NCBI RefSeq assembly: GCF_003611695.1
Contig: NZ_RAWE01000065.1
Location: forward strand, 1 to 44,545
Direction: 5' to 3'
Length of the DNA stretch: 44,545 nucleotides
Source: Corallococcus carmarthensis
Lineage (GTDB): Bacteria; Myxococcota; Myxococcia; Myxococcales; Myxococcaceae
Shown here: one piece after another, positions 1-7,858 of the stretch
Layout of the letters: each line of letters opens with the position of its first letter
Numbering within the stretch: position 1 is the stretch's first letter
The notes under the pieces: generated by a model
The model's database searches: none
Seen by the model: the letters and a program-made list of their open reading frames with translations, nothing else
What the model was told of the DNA's origin: nothing
Program-made: the position numbers and the translations under genes

Positions 1-1235
1 CCCAGGAACTCCGGCCCCCGTCCCGGCGTGAACACCGCCACGCGCCCACCCTGCCCCAGCAGCGTCACGTCCCCCTGCACCGCCCAGCGCAGCGACGGAT
101 CCAACGCGCCTTGCATCACCGTGCGCCCGTCCTCGCGCCGGTACGCACCGTCCGCGTGGTAGACGAAACGCACCGTCCCGTCCTCCGCGCTCGCGTGCAC
201 CAGCACGCCACGGGTCGTGAACTTCCGCTTCGCCGTCACCTGCCCACGCACCGCCGACACCGGCGTGGCCGCCACCGTCGCGTGCGGCTGACACGTGGGA
301 CATGCGGCTCGCGCATGTTCCAGGCCGCACGACGCGCACACCGTGAAGCGAAGTCCCTCCAGCACCGGCAGCGGGAACGCGCCGCGCTGGTCCTCCACGA
401 ACACCTGGTGGAACAGGTGCAGCAGCTCATCCGGCAGCGTGGCCCGCGACAGCGCGGGCTTCGGGTACTGCACGTCCGGGTGGAACACGGTGACGCGCTG
501 GAGCATCCGGCCCACCGCGTTCAGCCGCGCCGCCTGCGCCTTCGGCTTGTGGATGCCCCCCTGCGGCCCCACGCACAGCAGCGACTGCATCACGGTGACG
601 GCGAAGGCATACCAATCACTCTCCACCGTCGCCGGCCGCACGGGCGTCAGCGCCTGCGCGCCCTTGTCCAGCCGCAGCGGGTCCAGGAACTTCTCCGTGA
701 ACACCGGGCAGACGTAGGGACCGAACTGGAAGCTGTCCGCGTCGATGAAGTACGCGTCCGTGCCCATCGTCAGCACGTTCAGGTCGTTGAAGTCCCCCAC
801 CACCACGCCGCCCGCGTGCACCGCCCCCAGCACGCGGTGCAGCCCCGCCAGCACCGTCACCGCGTCCGCGGCCTTGCCTCCCGCGCGACGGAACGCCGGT
901 TCACTCCACCGGCGCAGCGGCTCCACGCCGTCCAGCTTGCGCATCGCATAGCCCAGCACCTCCACGCCCTTCTTGTCCGTGGCCAGGGCCTGCGGCGTCA
1001 CCACGCGCGCCGGAAGGCCCGTGGGGAACGCGCGCAGCTTGCGCTGATGCTCCGCGAGCCGCGCCTTCGCCGCGGCCTGCTCGGGCACGAGGCCCAGGTA
1101 GTCGGGGTGCTCGGGCCGCTTGAAGACCTTGAGCGCGCGCCCATCGCCCAGGTCATACACATCCGCCTCGCCGCCCTTGCCCAGCGCGCGCTGCGGATCC
1201 AACCGGACCTTCTTTCCCTCCAGCCAGACGTCCAT
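1..1235 (-). CDS. Kinase-like protein with C-terminal zinc ribbon (3' part outside window)
   Basis: The gene starts at the ATG at 1235, 4 bp after the PP2C stop, and runs off the left edge with at least 411 codons open. A protein-kinase-like fold is indicated by a glycine-rich loop at residues 19-25 (GKGGEAD), a lysine at residue 36 in ALKVFK, a catalytic-loop-like GDFNDLN near residue 150 and an IDAD motif where DFG is usual. Further on, CASCG and CPTC form a four-cysteine zinc ribbon. The HRD and DFG motifs are non-canonical, as in the kinase-like members of PP2C/TerY-type phosphorylation systems. Tight spacing with the phosphatase gene suggests an opposing kinase/phosphatase pair. The substrate cannot be told, and catalytic activity is uncertain. 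Confidence 0.75.
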   Translation of the reverse strand, partial: MDVWLEGKKVRLDPQRALGKGGEADVYDLGDGRALKVFKRPEHPDYLGLVPEQAAAKARLAEHQRKLRAFPTGLPARVVTPQALATDKKGVEVLGYAMRKLDGVEPLRRWSEPAFRRAGGKAADAVTVLAGLHRVLGAVHAGGVVVGDFNDLNVLTMGTDAYFIDADSFQFGPYVCPVFTEKFLDPLRLDKGAQALTPVRPATVESDWYAFAVTVMQSLLCVGPQGGIHKPKAQAARLNAVGRMLQRVTVFHPDVQYPKPALSRATLPDELLHLFHQVFVEDQRGAFPLPVLEGLRFTVCASCGLEHARAACPTCQPHATVAATPVSAVRGQVTAKRKFTTRGVLVHASAEDGTVRFVYHADGAYRREDGRTVMQGALDPSLRWAVQGDVTLLGQGGRVAVFTPGRGPEFL

Positions 1236-1239
1236 GGCC

Positions 1240-2043
1240 TCACGCCCTCCCCATCCGGCGGCGCAGCACCACCAGCGTGGTGTCGTCCGTCAGCAGCCCT
1301 GGCGTGCGCAGCAGCCGCCGCTCCGCGAAGTCCGCGCGCACCGACTCGCGGTTGAGCTGCGCCAGCCGCCGTCGCACCGCGTCCGGGTTGGTGAAGTACC
1401 GGTCGTCCGTCCAGAACCGGGACAGCGGCCCCACCGGCTCGTCGCGCTCCGGCAGCCGGGCCTGCGCGAGGCCCAGCAGGTCCCCCACCCCATCCGTCCC
1501 CACCAGCAGCGCGTGCACGTCGTCCGTGGGTAGCAGCGCCCGGCGCTCCAGCGGCACGTCCTCTCCGCGCAGCAGCGCATAGGCGAGGTACGGCGGCGCG
1601 TTGCCGGGAAACGGCCCCAGCGCGTGCACCTCGCCGTTGAGCATCCACACCCCGTCCCCCGACGAGAAGACGAGCGTGTGCGCCGGCGTCATCACCGCCC
1701 CCACCAGCGTGAAGAGCAGGTCCCCCAGCACGTCGCGCCCCAGCGCGGACGCGAGGCCGTCCATCAACCCCAGCAGGTCCTCGCGCAGCCCGGGCAGGAA
1801 GTCCGGGCCGTCCACCGCCTCGCCCCGCGCCAGCCTCGCGTGCGCCGCCTGCGCCAGCCGCCGCGCTCCCAGCTGCGCTCCCAGCTCACTGCACGGCTGG
1901 CTTCCACACCCGTCCGCCACCACCACCACCAGCCCGTGCTCGCTCTCCCGGACGCAGGCGGCGTCCTGGTTGTTGCGTCCCGAACGCGCGTGCTCCCGGC
2001 CCTGCACCGAACCCACCGCGACATCGAAGGGCAGCGTGGACAT
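1240..2043 (-). CDS. PP2C-family serine/threonine phosphatase
   Basis: A 267-residue stand-alone PP2C-type domain. Metal-binding motifs are visible in order: NNQDAA near residue 26, ADGCGSQPCSELGA near residue 45, VGTDGVGD in the second half, and a terminal LTDDTTLVVL. These are the Asp clusters that hold the Mn/Mg pair in PPM phosphatases. There is no signal peptide or membrane segment, so it is probably cytoplasmic. The ATG at 2043 is preferred to an in-frame start 36 bp upstream because GGGAGAG precedes it at normal distance. The gene is followed after 4 bp by the kinase-like gene, so the two are probably co-transcribed. A sigma-70-like promoter overlapping dyad sites lies about 75-125 bp upstream. 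Confidence 0.9.
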   Translation of the reverse strand: MSTLPFDVAVGSVQGREHARSGRNNQDAACVRESEHGLVVVVADGCGSQPCSELGAQLGARRLAQAAHARLARGEAVDGPDFLPGLREDLLGLMDGLASALGRDVLGDLLFTLVGAVMTPAHTLVFSSGDGVWMLNGEVHALGPFPGNAPPYLAYALLRGEDVPLERRALLPTDDVHALLVGTDGVGDLLGLAQARLPERDEPVGPLSRFWTDDRYFTNPDAVRRRLAQLNRESVRADFAERRLLRTPGLLTDDTTLVVLRRRMGRA

Positions 2044-2116
2044 GGCTCTCCCGTGGCCCTCGAAGGGCACGCACGACACGGAAACCTGCTGGCGAGTGGA
2101 CGGCCCCGCGCCGCCC

Positions 2117-2167
2117 GACTTCGTGTATCTACGACACCAACATAGTGTCCATATGACACGAAGTCAA
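2117..2167 (-). promoter_or_regulatory. Promoter with two overlapping dyad operators before the phosphatase/kinase pair
   Basis: On the minus strand TTGACT (2167-2162), a 17-bp spacer and TATGTT (2144-2139) form a good -35/-10 pair. The spacer contains the dyad GTGTC-N5-GACAC (2145-2159). A second, looser dyad GTGT-N7-ACAC (2123-2137) sits just downstream of the -10. The dyad centres, 2130 and 2152, are 22 bp apart, about two helical turns. An outer 10-bp inverted repeat, GACTTCGTGT with ACACGAAGTC, frames both. The arrangement suggests a repressor blocking the promoter. The dyads are seen directly; the regulator (the adjacent NUDIX protein) is inferred. Confidence 0.6.
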
Positions 2168-2224
2168 GGCGACGTGGGACAACCAGTCAGCGGGGGGCTC
2201 GGGAGATGGCGGGAGGTCTGGGGC

Positions 2225-2914
2225 CTACAGCTCGAAGTTGAAGCCGGCCTTTTCGAGCTGTTTGTACTTCTTGTGGTCGAACCGGTAGAGGCGCGCGGCG
2301 CGGTGGGAGACGTCCTGCTCCACCTCGTCCAGCTCCTCCAGCAGGTCCATGGCGAGGATCTTCTTGCGGAAGTTGCGCTTGTCGAGCTCGCGCTCCAGCA
2401 CCGTCTCGTACAGCCGCTGGAGCTGCGACAGCGTGAACTTGGGCGGCAGCAGCTCGAACCCGATGGGCTGGTAGCGCACCTTGCCCTTGAGCCGTTGCAG
2501 CGCGGTGGCCAGCACGTCCGCGTGGTCGAACGCGAGCTTCGGCGTGTCCCAGACGGAGAACCACGCCGCTTCGCGCGCGTCGGTGGACGCCTGGAGGTGG
2601 TGCGCGGACAGCTTCACCAGCGCGAAGTACGCCACGGTGATGACGCGGCCCCGGGGGTCGCGGTCCGGAGAACCGAACGTGTAGAGCTGCTCCAGGTGGC
2701 TGGTGCGCAGGCCGGCCTCCTCCTCCAGCTCGCGGCGCGCGGCGTCCTCCAGCGACTCCTCCATGCGCACGAAGCCGCCGGGCAGCGCCCACCGGCCTTG
2801 ATACGGCTCCACCCCGCGCTGGATGAGCAGCACCTTGAGGTCCTCCTCGTCCAACCCGAAGACGACGCAGTCCACCGTCACCGCCGGGCGCGGGTACTCA
2901 TAGGTGTGGCTCAT
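2225..2914 (-). CDS. NrtR-type NUDIX-domain transcriptional regulator
   Basis: A 229-residue protein. The N-terminal NUDIX domain (about residues 8-145) has a complete Nudix box: GGFVRMEES followed by RELEEEAG fits G-x5-E-x7-REU-x-EE-x-GU. The remaining ~80 residues ([15 protein letters not shown] onward, then [15 protein letters not shown]) match the winged-helix tail of NrtR-like regulators, which sense ADP-ribose or NAD-derived nucleotides. The ATG at 2914 follows GGAGGG at good spacing. A 33-bp palindrome containing GTGTC-N5-GACAC lies just upstream, and related dyads lie before the phosphatase operon, consistent with autoregulation and control of that operon. Because the Nudix box is intact, it could also hydrolyse a nucleotide. 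The ligand is unknown. Confidence 0.85.
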   Translation of the reverse strand: MSHTYEYPRPAVTVDCVVFGLDEEDLKVLLIQRGVEPYQGRWALPGGFVRMEESLEDAARRELEEEAGLRTSHLEQLYTFGSPDRDPRGRVITVAYFALVKLSAHHLQASTDAREAAWFSVWDTPKLAFDHADVLATALQRLKGKVRYQPIGFELLPPKFTLSQLQRLYETVLERELDKRNFRKKILAMDLLEELDEVEQDVSHRAARLYRFDHKKYKQLEKAGFNFEL

Positions 2915-2928
2915 GGGGAAACCCTCCG

Positions 2929-2961
2929 GCCGGCATCGTGTCCAGAGGACACGGTGCCGGC
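2929..2961. promoter_or_regulatory. 33-bp palindrome: operator for the NUDIX gene and/or terminator hairpin
   Basis: Arms GCCGGCA and TGCCGGC (2929-2935, 2955-2961) enclose GTGTCC-AGA-GGACAC (2938-2952). The inner part is the same GTGTC-N5-GACAC dyad found at 2145-2159. On the minus strand TTGCCG-N17-CACGAT could be a weak promoter overlapped by the dyad. As RNA the whole element would be a 15-bp stem with a 3-nt loop, so it could also terminate the upstream oxidoreductase transcript, although no T-run follows. Confidence 0.5.
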
Positions 2962-2972
2962 AAGGGGTGTGT

Positions 2973-3623
2973 TCAGGACGCCGCGCGCGGCAGCAGCTTG
3001 AAGGCCACCTGCCGCCCCTGGCCGCCCTTCACGGCCAGGTGGATCCACAGCACGGCCAGGTGCTCCAGCAGGCTCGCGTTGCGCAGCGGGCCGCAGTCCA
3101 CGGGCTGGAAGCCCGCCTGCTTCGCGATGGCCGCCACGGTGTCCTTCGCCGCCGCGTCGTCACCGGCCAGTTGCACGTCCACCGCCATGCCCGACAGCGA
3201 CGGGTCGCCGTGGAACTCCGCGCCAAAGGTGTTGAACGCCTTCACCCAGCGCGCGCCCGGGGCCGCCTTGGCCAGCGCCGCGGTGAGGGAGCCCTCGGGG
3301 ACGGGGAGCACGGTGGGGCCGCTCGCGTCGAAGGCCACCGGGTTGTTGCAGTCCACGCCCACCTTGCCCGTCAGGTCCCCCGCCTCCCGCGCGACGGCGA
3401 CGGCGGCGTTGGCGGGCACCGCCAAGAACACCACGTCCGCCCAGGCCGACACCTCCCGCACGCTGCCCGCCTGGGCCTGGCCGCCGCACCGCTCCAGCAG
3501 GGCCTTCACGTCCGCGCCGGGCCGGACCCCGAAGCGCACCGGGAACCCGCTCCGCGCCAGCAGCACGCCCAGGTTGCCGCCCACGTTGCCCACGCCAATG
3601 ATTGCAATCTTCACGTCCGCCAT
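2973..3623 (-). CDS. F420-type NADP oxidoreductase family protein
   Basis: A 216-residue protein beginning [19 protein letters not shown], a textbook Rossmann dinucleotide-binding loop (GxGxxG at residues 10-15). It continues as in NADPH:F420 oxidoreductase/NAD-binding proteins: [28 protein letters not shown] and a C-terminal [18 protein letters not shown]. The start at 3623 is preceded by GGAGGC; upstream in-frame codons overlap the DJ-1 gene. It lies 20 bp after the DJ-1/PfpI gene and is probably in its operon. The electron carrier (F420 or another) cannot be decided from sequence. Confidence 0.83.
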   Translation of the reverse strand: MADVKIAIIGVGNVGGNLGVLLARSGFPVRFGVRPGADVKALLERCGGQAQAGSVREVSAWADVVFLAVPANAAVAVAREAGDLTGKVGVDCNNPVAFDASGPTVLPVPEGSLTAALAKAAPGARWVKAFNTFGAEFHGDPSLSGMAVDVQLAGDDAAAKDTVAAIAKQAGFQPVDCGPLRNASLLEHLAVLWIHLAVKGGQGRQVAFKLLPRAAS

Positions 3624-3643
3624 GGCTTGCCTCCGCGTATCCG

Positions 3644-4387
3644 TCAGTGTCCCAGGCCCTGGATGACGAGCCGCGCCGTCTCCCGCCCCGAATTCTGCTG
3701 CTGCCCGGTGATGAGCTGGCCGTCGCGCACGGCGAACGGCTTCCAGGCCCCCGCGCGCACGAAGTTGGCGCCCCGCTCGCGAGCGACCTCCTCGATGCGG
3801 AAGGGCATCACCTTGCGCCCCACCATCTGGTCGGCCGCATCCTCCTCCACGTTGGCGAAGCCCGTCACCGTCCGGCCCTCCAGCAGCGGCCGTCCGTCCG
3901 ACAGCGTCACGTCCAGCAGCGCCGCCGTGCCATGGCAGAGCGCGGCGGTGACCTTGCCGGCCTCCAGGAAGCCGCGCAGCAGCCCTTGCAGCGCGCGGTC
4001 CTCGCGGAAGGTGAACATGGGGGACTGGCCGCCGCAGACGAGGATGGCGTCGTAGTCCTCCACCCGCACGTCGGACAGCTTGCGCGTCGTCTCCAGCAGG
4101 GCCGCGTGCCGGGGGCTGTGAAGAAAGCCCAGGCTGAGGATGTCGTGCGCGGAGTAGCCGCTGGGGTCGCGCGGGTCGCTCAGCGCGTCGGGCGTCACCC
4201 GGCCGCCCTGGGGGCTGGCCAGTTCCACCGCGTAGCCGGCCTCCGTCATCTCCACGTAGGGGTGCACCAGCTCCGACGCCCAGAAGCCCACCGGCCCTCC
4301 CAGCGTGGTGGAGACGGCGGGGTTGGCCACGACCATCAACACCCGCTTCTGGGAGGACACCTTCGCCTGGGAACCCTGCTCTTGCAT
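3644..4387 (-). CDS. DJ-1/PfpI family protein (Hsp31-like, class I glutamine amidotransferase fold)
   Basis: A 247-residue protein with a DJ-1/PfpI fold: RVLMVVANPA at the N-terminus, ILVCGGQSP in the middle, the nucleophile elbow TAALCHGTAALL with the catalytic cysteine, and WKPFAVRDGQLITGQQ near the C-terminus. The length and motifs fit Hsp31/YDR533C-like members, associated with glyoxalase, deglycase or chaperone roles. It is divergent from a LysR gene, and the oxidoreductase follows after 20 bp. AGGAG precedes the ATG. A paralogue with the same divergent LysR layout lies at 17203-17916. The substrate is unknown. Confidence 0.85.
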   Translation of the reverse strand: MQEQGSQAKVSSQKRVLMVVANPAVSTTLGGPVGFWASELVHPYVEMTEAGYAVELASPQGGRVTPDALSDPRDPSGYSAHDILSLGFLHSPRHAALLETTRKLSDVRVEDYDAILVCGGQSPMFTFREDRALQGLLRGFLEAGKVTAALCHGTAALLDVTLSDGRPLLEGRTVTGFANVEEDAADQMVGRKVMPFRIEEVARERGANFVRAGAWKPFAVRDGQLITGQQQNSGRETARLVIQGLGH

Positions 4388-4467
4388 TGTCGTCCGCTCC
4401 TGTCGTCCGGGCCGGGACCGCCACGCCCCGGCCTTTCGTGGACGTCAAGATGCGGCGGGGCACGGGT

Positions 4468-4481
4468 TTCATGCCAGTGAA
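4468..4481. promoter_or_regulatory. Candidate LysR-type operator
   Basis: TTCA-N6-TGAA lies in the divergent gap between the DJ-1 gene and the LysR gene and contains the T-N11-A spacing of LysR-family boxes (T4469, A4481). A similar TTCA-N7-TGAA lies in the equivalent gap at 17106-17120. Assignment rests on position and symmetry only. Confidence 0.35.
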
Positions 4482-4507
4482 TCCCCTGCAAGGTTATGTT
4501 TCACCGC

Positions 4508-5416
4508 ATGAAACTGTCGTCGGTGGACCTGAACCTGCTGGTGGCCCTGGAGGCCCTCCTGCGCGAAGGCAGCGTGACGAAGGCGGGGCTCAGCATGGGG
4601 CTGAGCACCCCGGCCATGAGCCACGCCCTGGCGCGGCTGCGCACGCAGCTGGACGACCCGCTGCTGGTGCGCGCGGGCCGGGGCATGGTGCTGACGCCGC
4701 GCGCGGTGGCGCTGCGGCCCCGGTTGCAGGCGCTGCTGTCGGAGGTGGGGGCGGTGCTGTCGCCCGCGCGCACGTTCGAGCCCGCGCGGCTGGAGCGCAC
4801 CTTCCGCATCCATGCCACGGACCACGTGCTGACGGTGCTGGGCACGGCGCTGGACCGGCTGGTGCGGCGCGAGGCCCCCGCGGTGACGCTCCAGTTCCTG
4901 CCCAACTCACCGGATGACGGCGCGCTGCTGCGCGAGGGGAGCATCGACCTGGCGGTGGGCGTCTACGTGGACCTGCCGCCGGAGCTGCGCACGCGCAAGC
5001 TGTTCACCGACCGCTTCGTGTGCGTGGTGCGAAGGGACCACCCCACGGTGGGGCGCACGCTGACGCTGGAGCAGTTCCTCGCGCTCGAGCACCTGCAGGT
5101 GGCCCCGCGCGGCAGACCCGGCGGCTACGTGGACACGGTGCTGGCGGTGCGCAACCAACGCCGGCGCGTCGCGCGCGCGGTGCCGTACTTCCTGGCGGGG
5201 CTGCAACTGGTGGAGGGGGCCGACTACGTGCTCACCATCTCCGAGCGGGTGGCGAAGGCAGTGGCGCCCCGCCTGAAGCTCAAGCTGCTGCCGCCGCCCC
5301 TGCCCCTGGAGCCCTACACCCTCACGCTGCTGTGGCATCCGCGCGAGGACGCCGACCCCGCGCACCGCTGGCTGCGCGACGCGTTCGTCCGGGCCGCGCG
5401 CGCCGCCGCGCCGTGA
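4508..5416 (+). CDS. LysR-family transcriptional regulator
   Basis: A 302-residue LysR-type regulator. The N-terminal winged helix-turn-helix reads VDLNLLVALEALLREGSVTK, then LSTPAMSHALARLR and LVRAGRGMVLTPRA. The substrate-binding domain follows, with IDLAVGVYVDLP typical of the NodD/PnbR-like branch. The start MKLSSVDLNLL is preferred because family members begin close to this point; an ATG 12 bp upstream is also possible but has AAGG only about 3 nt before it. It is divergent from the DJ-1/oxidoreductase pair, the usual arrangement for a LysR regulator and its target. The inducer cannot be inferred. Confidence 0.9.
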   Translation: MKLSSVDLNLLVALEALLREGSVTKAGLSMGLSTPAMSHALARLRTQLDDPLLVRAGRGMVLTPRAVALRPRLQALLSEVGAVLSPARTFEPARLERTFRIHATDHVLTVLGTALDRLVRREAPAVTLQFLPNSPDDGALLREGSIDLAVGVYVDLPPELRTRKLFTDRFVCVVRRDHPTVGRTLTLEQFLALEHLQVAPRGRPGGYVDTVLAVRNQRRRVARAVPYFLAGLQLVEGADYVLTISERVAKAVAPRLKLKLLPPPLPLEPYTLTLLWHPREDADPAHRWLRDAFVRAARAAAP

Positions 5417-5453
5417 GGGGCCGTCCCAGCTTCAACCCACGGGCCCTTCCGCG

Positions 5454-6455
5454 TCAGACCGCGACGAGCCGGCCCAGGCGGCGCCAGTCGACCAGCTGGA
5501 CGTTCTCCTCCGCCAGGTCGAACTCCAGCGAGCGGCGCATGCCCAGCACGTCGCCGCCCATCTGGAAGGGCACCTCGCGGTCGAAGTCCATCCGCAGGCG
5601 CTCCACGAAGAAGTCGTGCATGCGCGGCATGGGGTGCTCGCCGCGCCACAGGCGGAACATGTTGCGCGTGGCCTCCATCACGCCCGCGCCGTACACGCGC
5701 ACCGACAGCCGGTGCGGCACCGCCTGCGCGAACGGGAACGCCTTGAAGCCGAAGCCCCACTCCGGCGTCGTCGCCGCGCCCGCCACGCCCGCGGGGCCCT
5801 GGTACAGCAGCTGCCCCGCGCCGCCATTGGGCACCGGCCGCACCGCGCCCGTCGCGTCGATGGTCAGCGCGGACGCGCCCAGGTTGTAGACGGAGACATT
5901 CGGGTTGCCCTCGCCAAACAGGTGGCGCGGCACCGTGCGCGTGAACATGGCGCCCAGGTAGCCGCGCAGGCCGGCCTGCGACTTCTTGAGCGGCCCGGCC
6001 GCTGCGAGCTGGTTCTTGAAGTCCTGGATCATCTCCGCGTCCCAGCCCGTGCCCGCGAAGGGCGCCACCCGGCCCTCCACCCGCACCAGCGAGAAGGGAC
6101 GCAGGGGCGGCAGGCGCTCGCCGTACGCGGCGATCTGCTTCAGGGCCACGTGGGGACGCGGCGCCCCCGTGACGCGGGCCCAGGCGTTGCCCGTCCCCAG
6201 GGGCAGCACGCCAATGGCCGGCAGGGCCACGCCCTGGGAGCGCAGCTCGTTGAGGAGGCCGGTGATGGTGCCGTCGCCTCCGCCCGCCAGCAGCAGGCTG
6301 GGCGGGTCGTGGCGGAGCTGGTCCACCCACTCCCGGGCTTCCTCCAGGGAACGGGTGAGGGCCACCCGGGCCCGGGGGAGCAGGTCTCTGACGAGCCCGC
6401 CCATCCCTTCGGTCCCTTTACGCGCACGCAGATTGACGAGGACGGCAATGTTCAT
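5454..6455 (-). CDS. Diacylglycerol/sphingosine kinase-like lipid kinase (DAGK catalytic domain)
   Basis: A 333-residue protein with the DAGK catalytic signature: NIAVLVNLRARKG at the start, LLLAGGGDGTITGLLNEL near residue 65 (the GGGDGT nucleotide-binding motif) and GVLPLGTGNAWAR near residue 93. The C-terminal half is the beta-rich domain of YegS/LCB5-type kinases. The expected reaction is ATP-dependent phosphorylation of diacylglycerol or a similar lipid at the membrane. The start at 6455 (MNIAVLVN) is the family-like one; an in-frame ATG at 6482 adds nine residues and cannot be excluded. It lies 86 bp downstream of the SDR gene and converges on the LysR gene. Confidence 0.87.
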   Translation of the reverse strand: MNIAVLVNLRARKGTEGMGGLVRDLLPRARVALTRSLEEAREWVDQLRHDPPSLLLAGGGDGTITGLLNELRSQGVALPAIGVLPLGTGNAWARVTGAPRPHVALKQIAAYGERLPPLRPFSLVRVEGRVAPFAGTGWDAEMIQDFKNQLAAAGPLKKSQAGLRGYLGAMFTRTVPRHLFGEGNPNVSVYNLGASALTIDATGAVRPVPNGGAGQLLYQGPAGVAGAATTPEWGFGFKAFPFAQAVPHRLSVRVYGAGVMEATRNMFRLWRGEHPMPRMHDFFVERLRMDFDREVPFQMGGDVLGMRRSLEFDLAEENVQLVDWRRLGRLVAV

Positions 6456-6541
6456 GGCGGGCGCGACTCTTCCCCAGTTCATGTCATGGCCCCGTCACGA
6501 AAAGAGCCCCGGCATGGGGACTCCCGCCGGAAACATGGGCA

Positions 6542-7546
6542 TCACCCCCCCAGGGCGTGGACCAGCCGGGCCTCCAGGTGCCGCTCGGCCGCACGCCGGC
6601 GCAGCGTCACCGCCGCGGCAGCCAGTCCTCCAGCCACCAGTAAACGCCGCAGCCATGTTTTTCCGGTGCCGTGGTAACCGCCCGACGCCGTGTCTCCCTC
6701 CGCCATGGGCTGGAAGATGTTGCCCGGGGTGGGGCCCTGCCGCTCGTCCTTGAAGTGCAGCACGTCCGTGCCGGCCTTCATGGTGCGCTCGTACGTGCGG
6801 GGGAACAGGCCGTGCATCGCCGCGAAGCTCTTCCCTGCGGGGCCGACAATCACCTCGTCCTGGGGGTGGCGCAGCACGCGGAGGAGGGTGCGGGCCACGC
6901 GCTCCGGCGTGTAGACGGGCTCCACCGGGCGGATGCGCCAGCCGGTGTAGTTGGCGGTGTGGCGCCACAGGGGCGTGTCGATGGCGGCGGGCATCACCGT
7001 GCACACGTCGATGCCCGTGTTCAGCAGCTCCTGGCGCAGCGACGCGGAGAAGCCGCGCACCGCGAACTTGGAGGCCACGTAGGCGCTCAGGTACGGCGCG
7101 GGCACGGTGCCAAACGTGGAGGACACGTTGACGAGCGTCCCGTAGCCCTGGCGCCGGAACTGCGCCAGCGCCGCGCGCGCGCCGCTCACCGTGCCGAAGA
7201 AGTTGGTCTCCATGAGCTGGCGGAAGGCCTCGTCCGGCGTCTCCTCCAAGCTGCCCAGCATGTAGACGCCCGCGTTGTTCACCCAGCCGTCGAAGTGACC
7301 GAAGGCGCCCACCGCCGCCTCCGCCAGCTTCCGCACGGCCCCGGCGTCCGCCACGTCCGTGGGCACCACCAGGGCCTGGACGCCGTGGGACTCGCACTCG
7401 GCCGCCAGTTCCTCCAGCGGGTCCTCCCGGCGCGCGGCGAGGACCACGTGGGCGCCCTTCTTCGCCAGCAGCAGCGCGGTGGCCCGGCCAATGCCGCTGG
7501 AGGCGCCCGTGATGACGATGACCTTCTTCTTCCAGATGCGATCCAT
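6542..7546 (-). CDS. Short-chain dehydrogenase/reductase with C-terminal membrane-like tail
   Basis: A 334-residue SDR: cofactor loop TGASSGIG (residues 13-20), WVNNAG near residue 90, catalytic serine in VNVSSTFG and the YVASK (YxxxK) motif. The N-terminal ~250 residues cover the classical SDR domain. The extra tail includes LRRLLVAGGLAAAAVTLRRR, a short hydrophobic stretch flanked by arginines that may contact the membrane. The start MDRIWKKK at 7546 has AAGGA 8 bp upstream. The substrate is unknown; it reads toward the lipid kinase, so a lipid role is possible but only inferred. Confidence 0.88.
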   Translation of the reverse strand: MDRIWKKKVIVITGASSGIGRATALLLAKKGAHVVLAARREDPLEELAAECESHGVQALVVPTDVADAGAVRKLAEAAVGAFGHFDGWVNNAGVYMLGSLEETPDEAFRQLMETNFFGTVSGARAALAQFRRQGYGTLVNVSSTFGTVPAPYLSAYVASKFAVRGFSASLRQELLNTGIDVCTVMPAAIDTPLWRHTANYTGWRIRPVEPVYTPERVARTLLRVLRHPQDEVIVGPAGKSFAAMHGLFPRTYERTMKAGTDVLHFKDERQGPTPGNIFQPMAEGDTASGGYHGTGKTWLRRLLVAGGLAAAAVTLRRRAAERHLEARLVHALGG

Positions 7547-7858
7547 GGAGTGGGGTCCTTGTGGCTGGCTCGACGGCCCCTGTCGGGGGCCCCGAGCGTT
7601 CGAAAGGGTCGGTGGGCGCCTCGTCCATGACGCCGCACGTCGGAGAATGTGGGGATGCCCGGGGCGTCCTACCCGGGCCACCGGCGACTCACCTGGAGGG
7701 CAGCCAGCGAGGCAGGGGGCCCGGAATCTGGATGGGCGTCCAGGTCCGGGACCGGGGGGTGAGCGCCGGGGGTCGCTGGCCTGGAGGGTGGACAGTCCGG
7801 TAGAGGACGGAACGCGGCCTGCAACGCCGGTCCGGCCATCCCTTCCACCCACGTGACC
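7547..7858. other. Divergent intergenic region, 312 bp
   Basis: It lies between the SDR gene (minus) and the PEGA-domain gene (plus) and should hold both promoters. A short hairpin, GGCCCC-TGTCG-GGGGCC, lies at 7575-7591. I see no convincing -35/-10 pair, RNA gene or conserved small reading frame. Confidence 0.5.
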
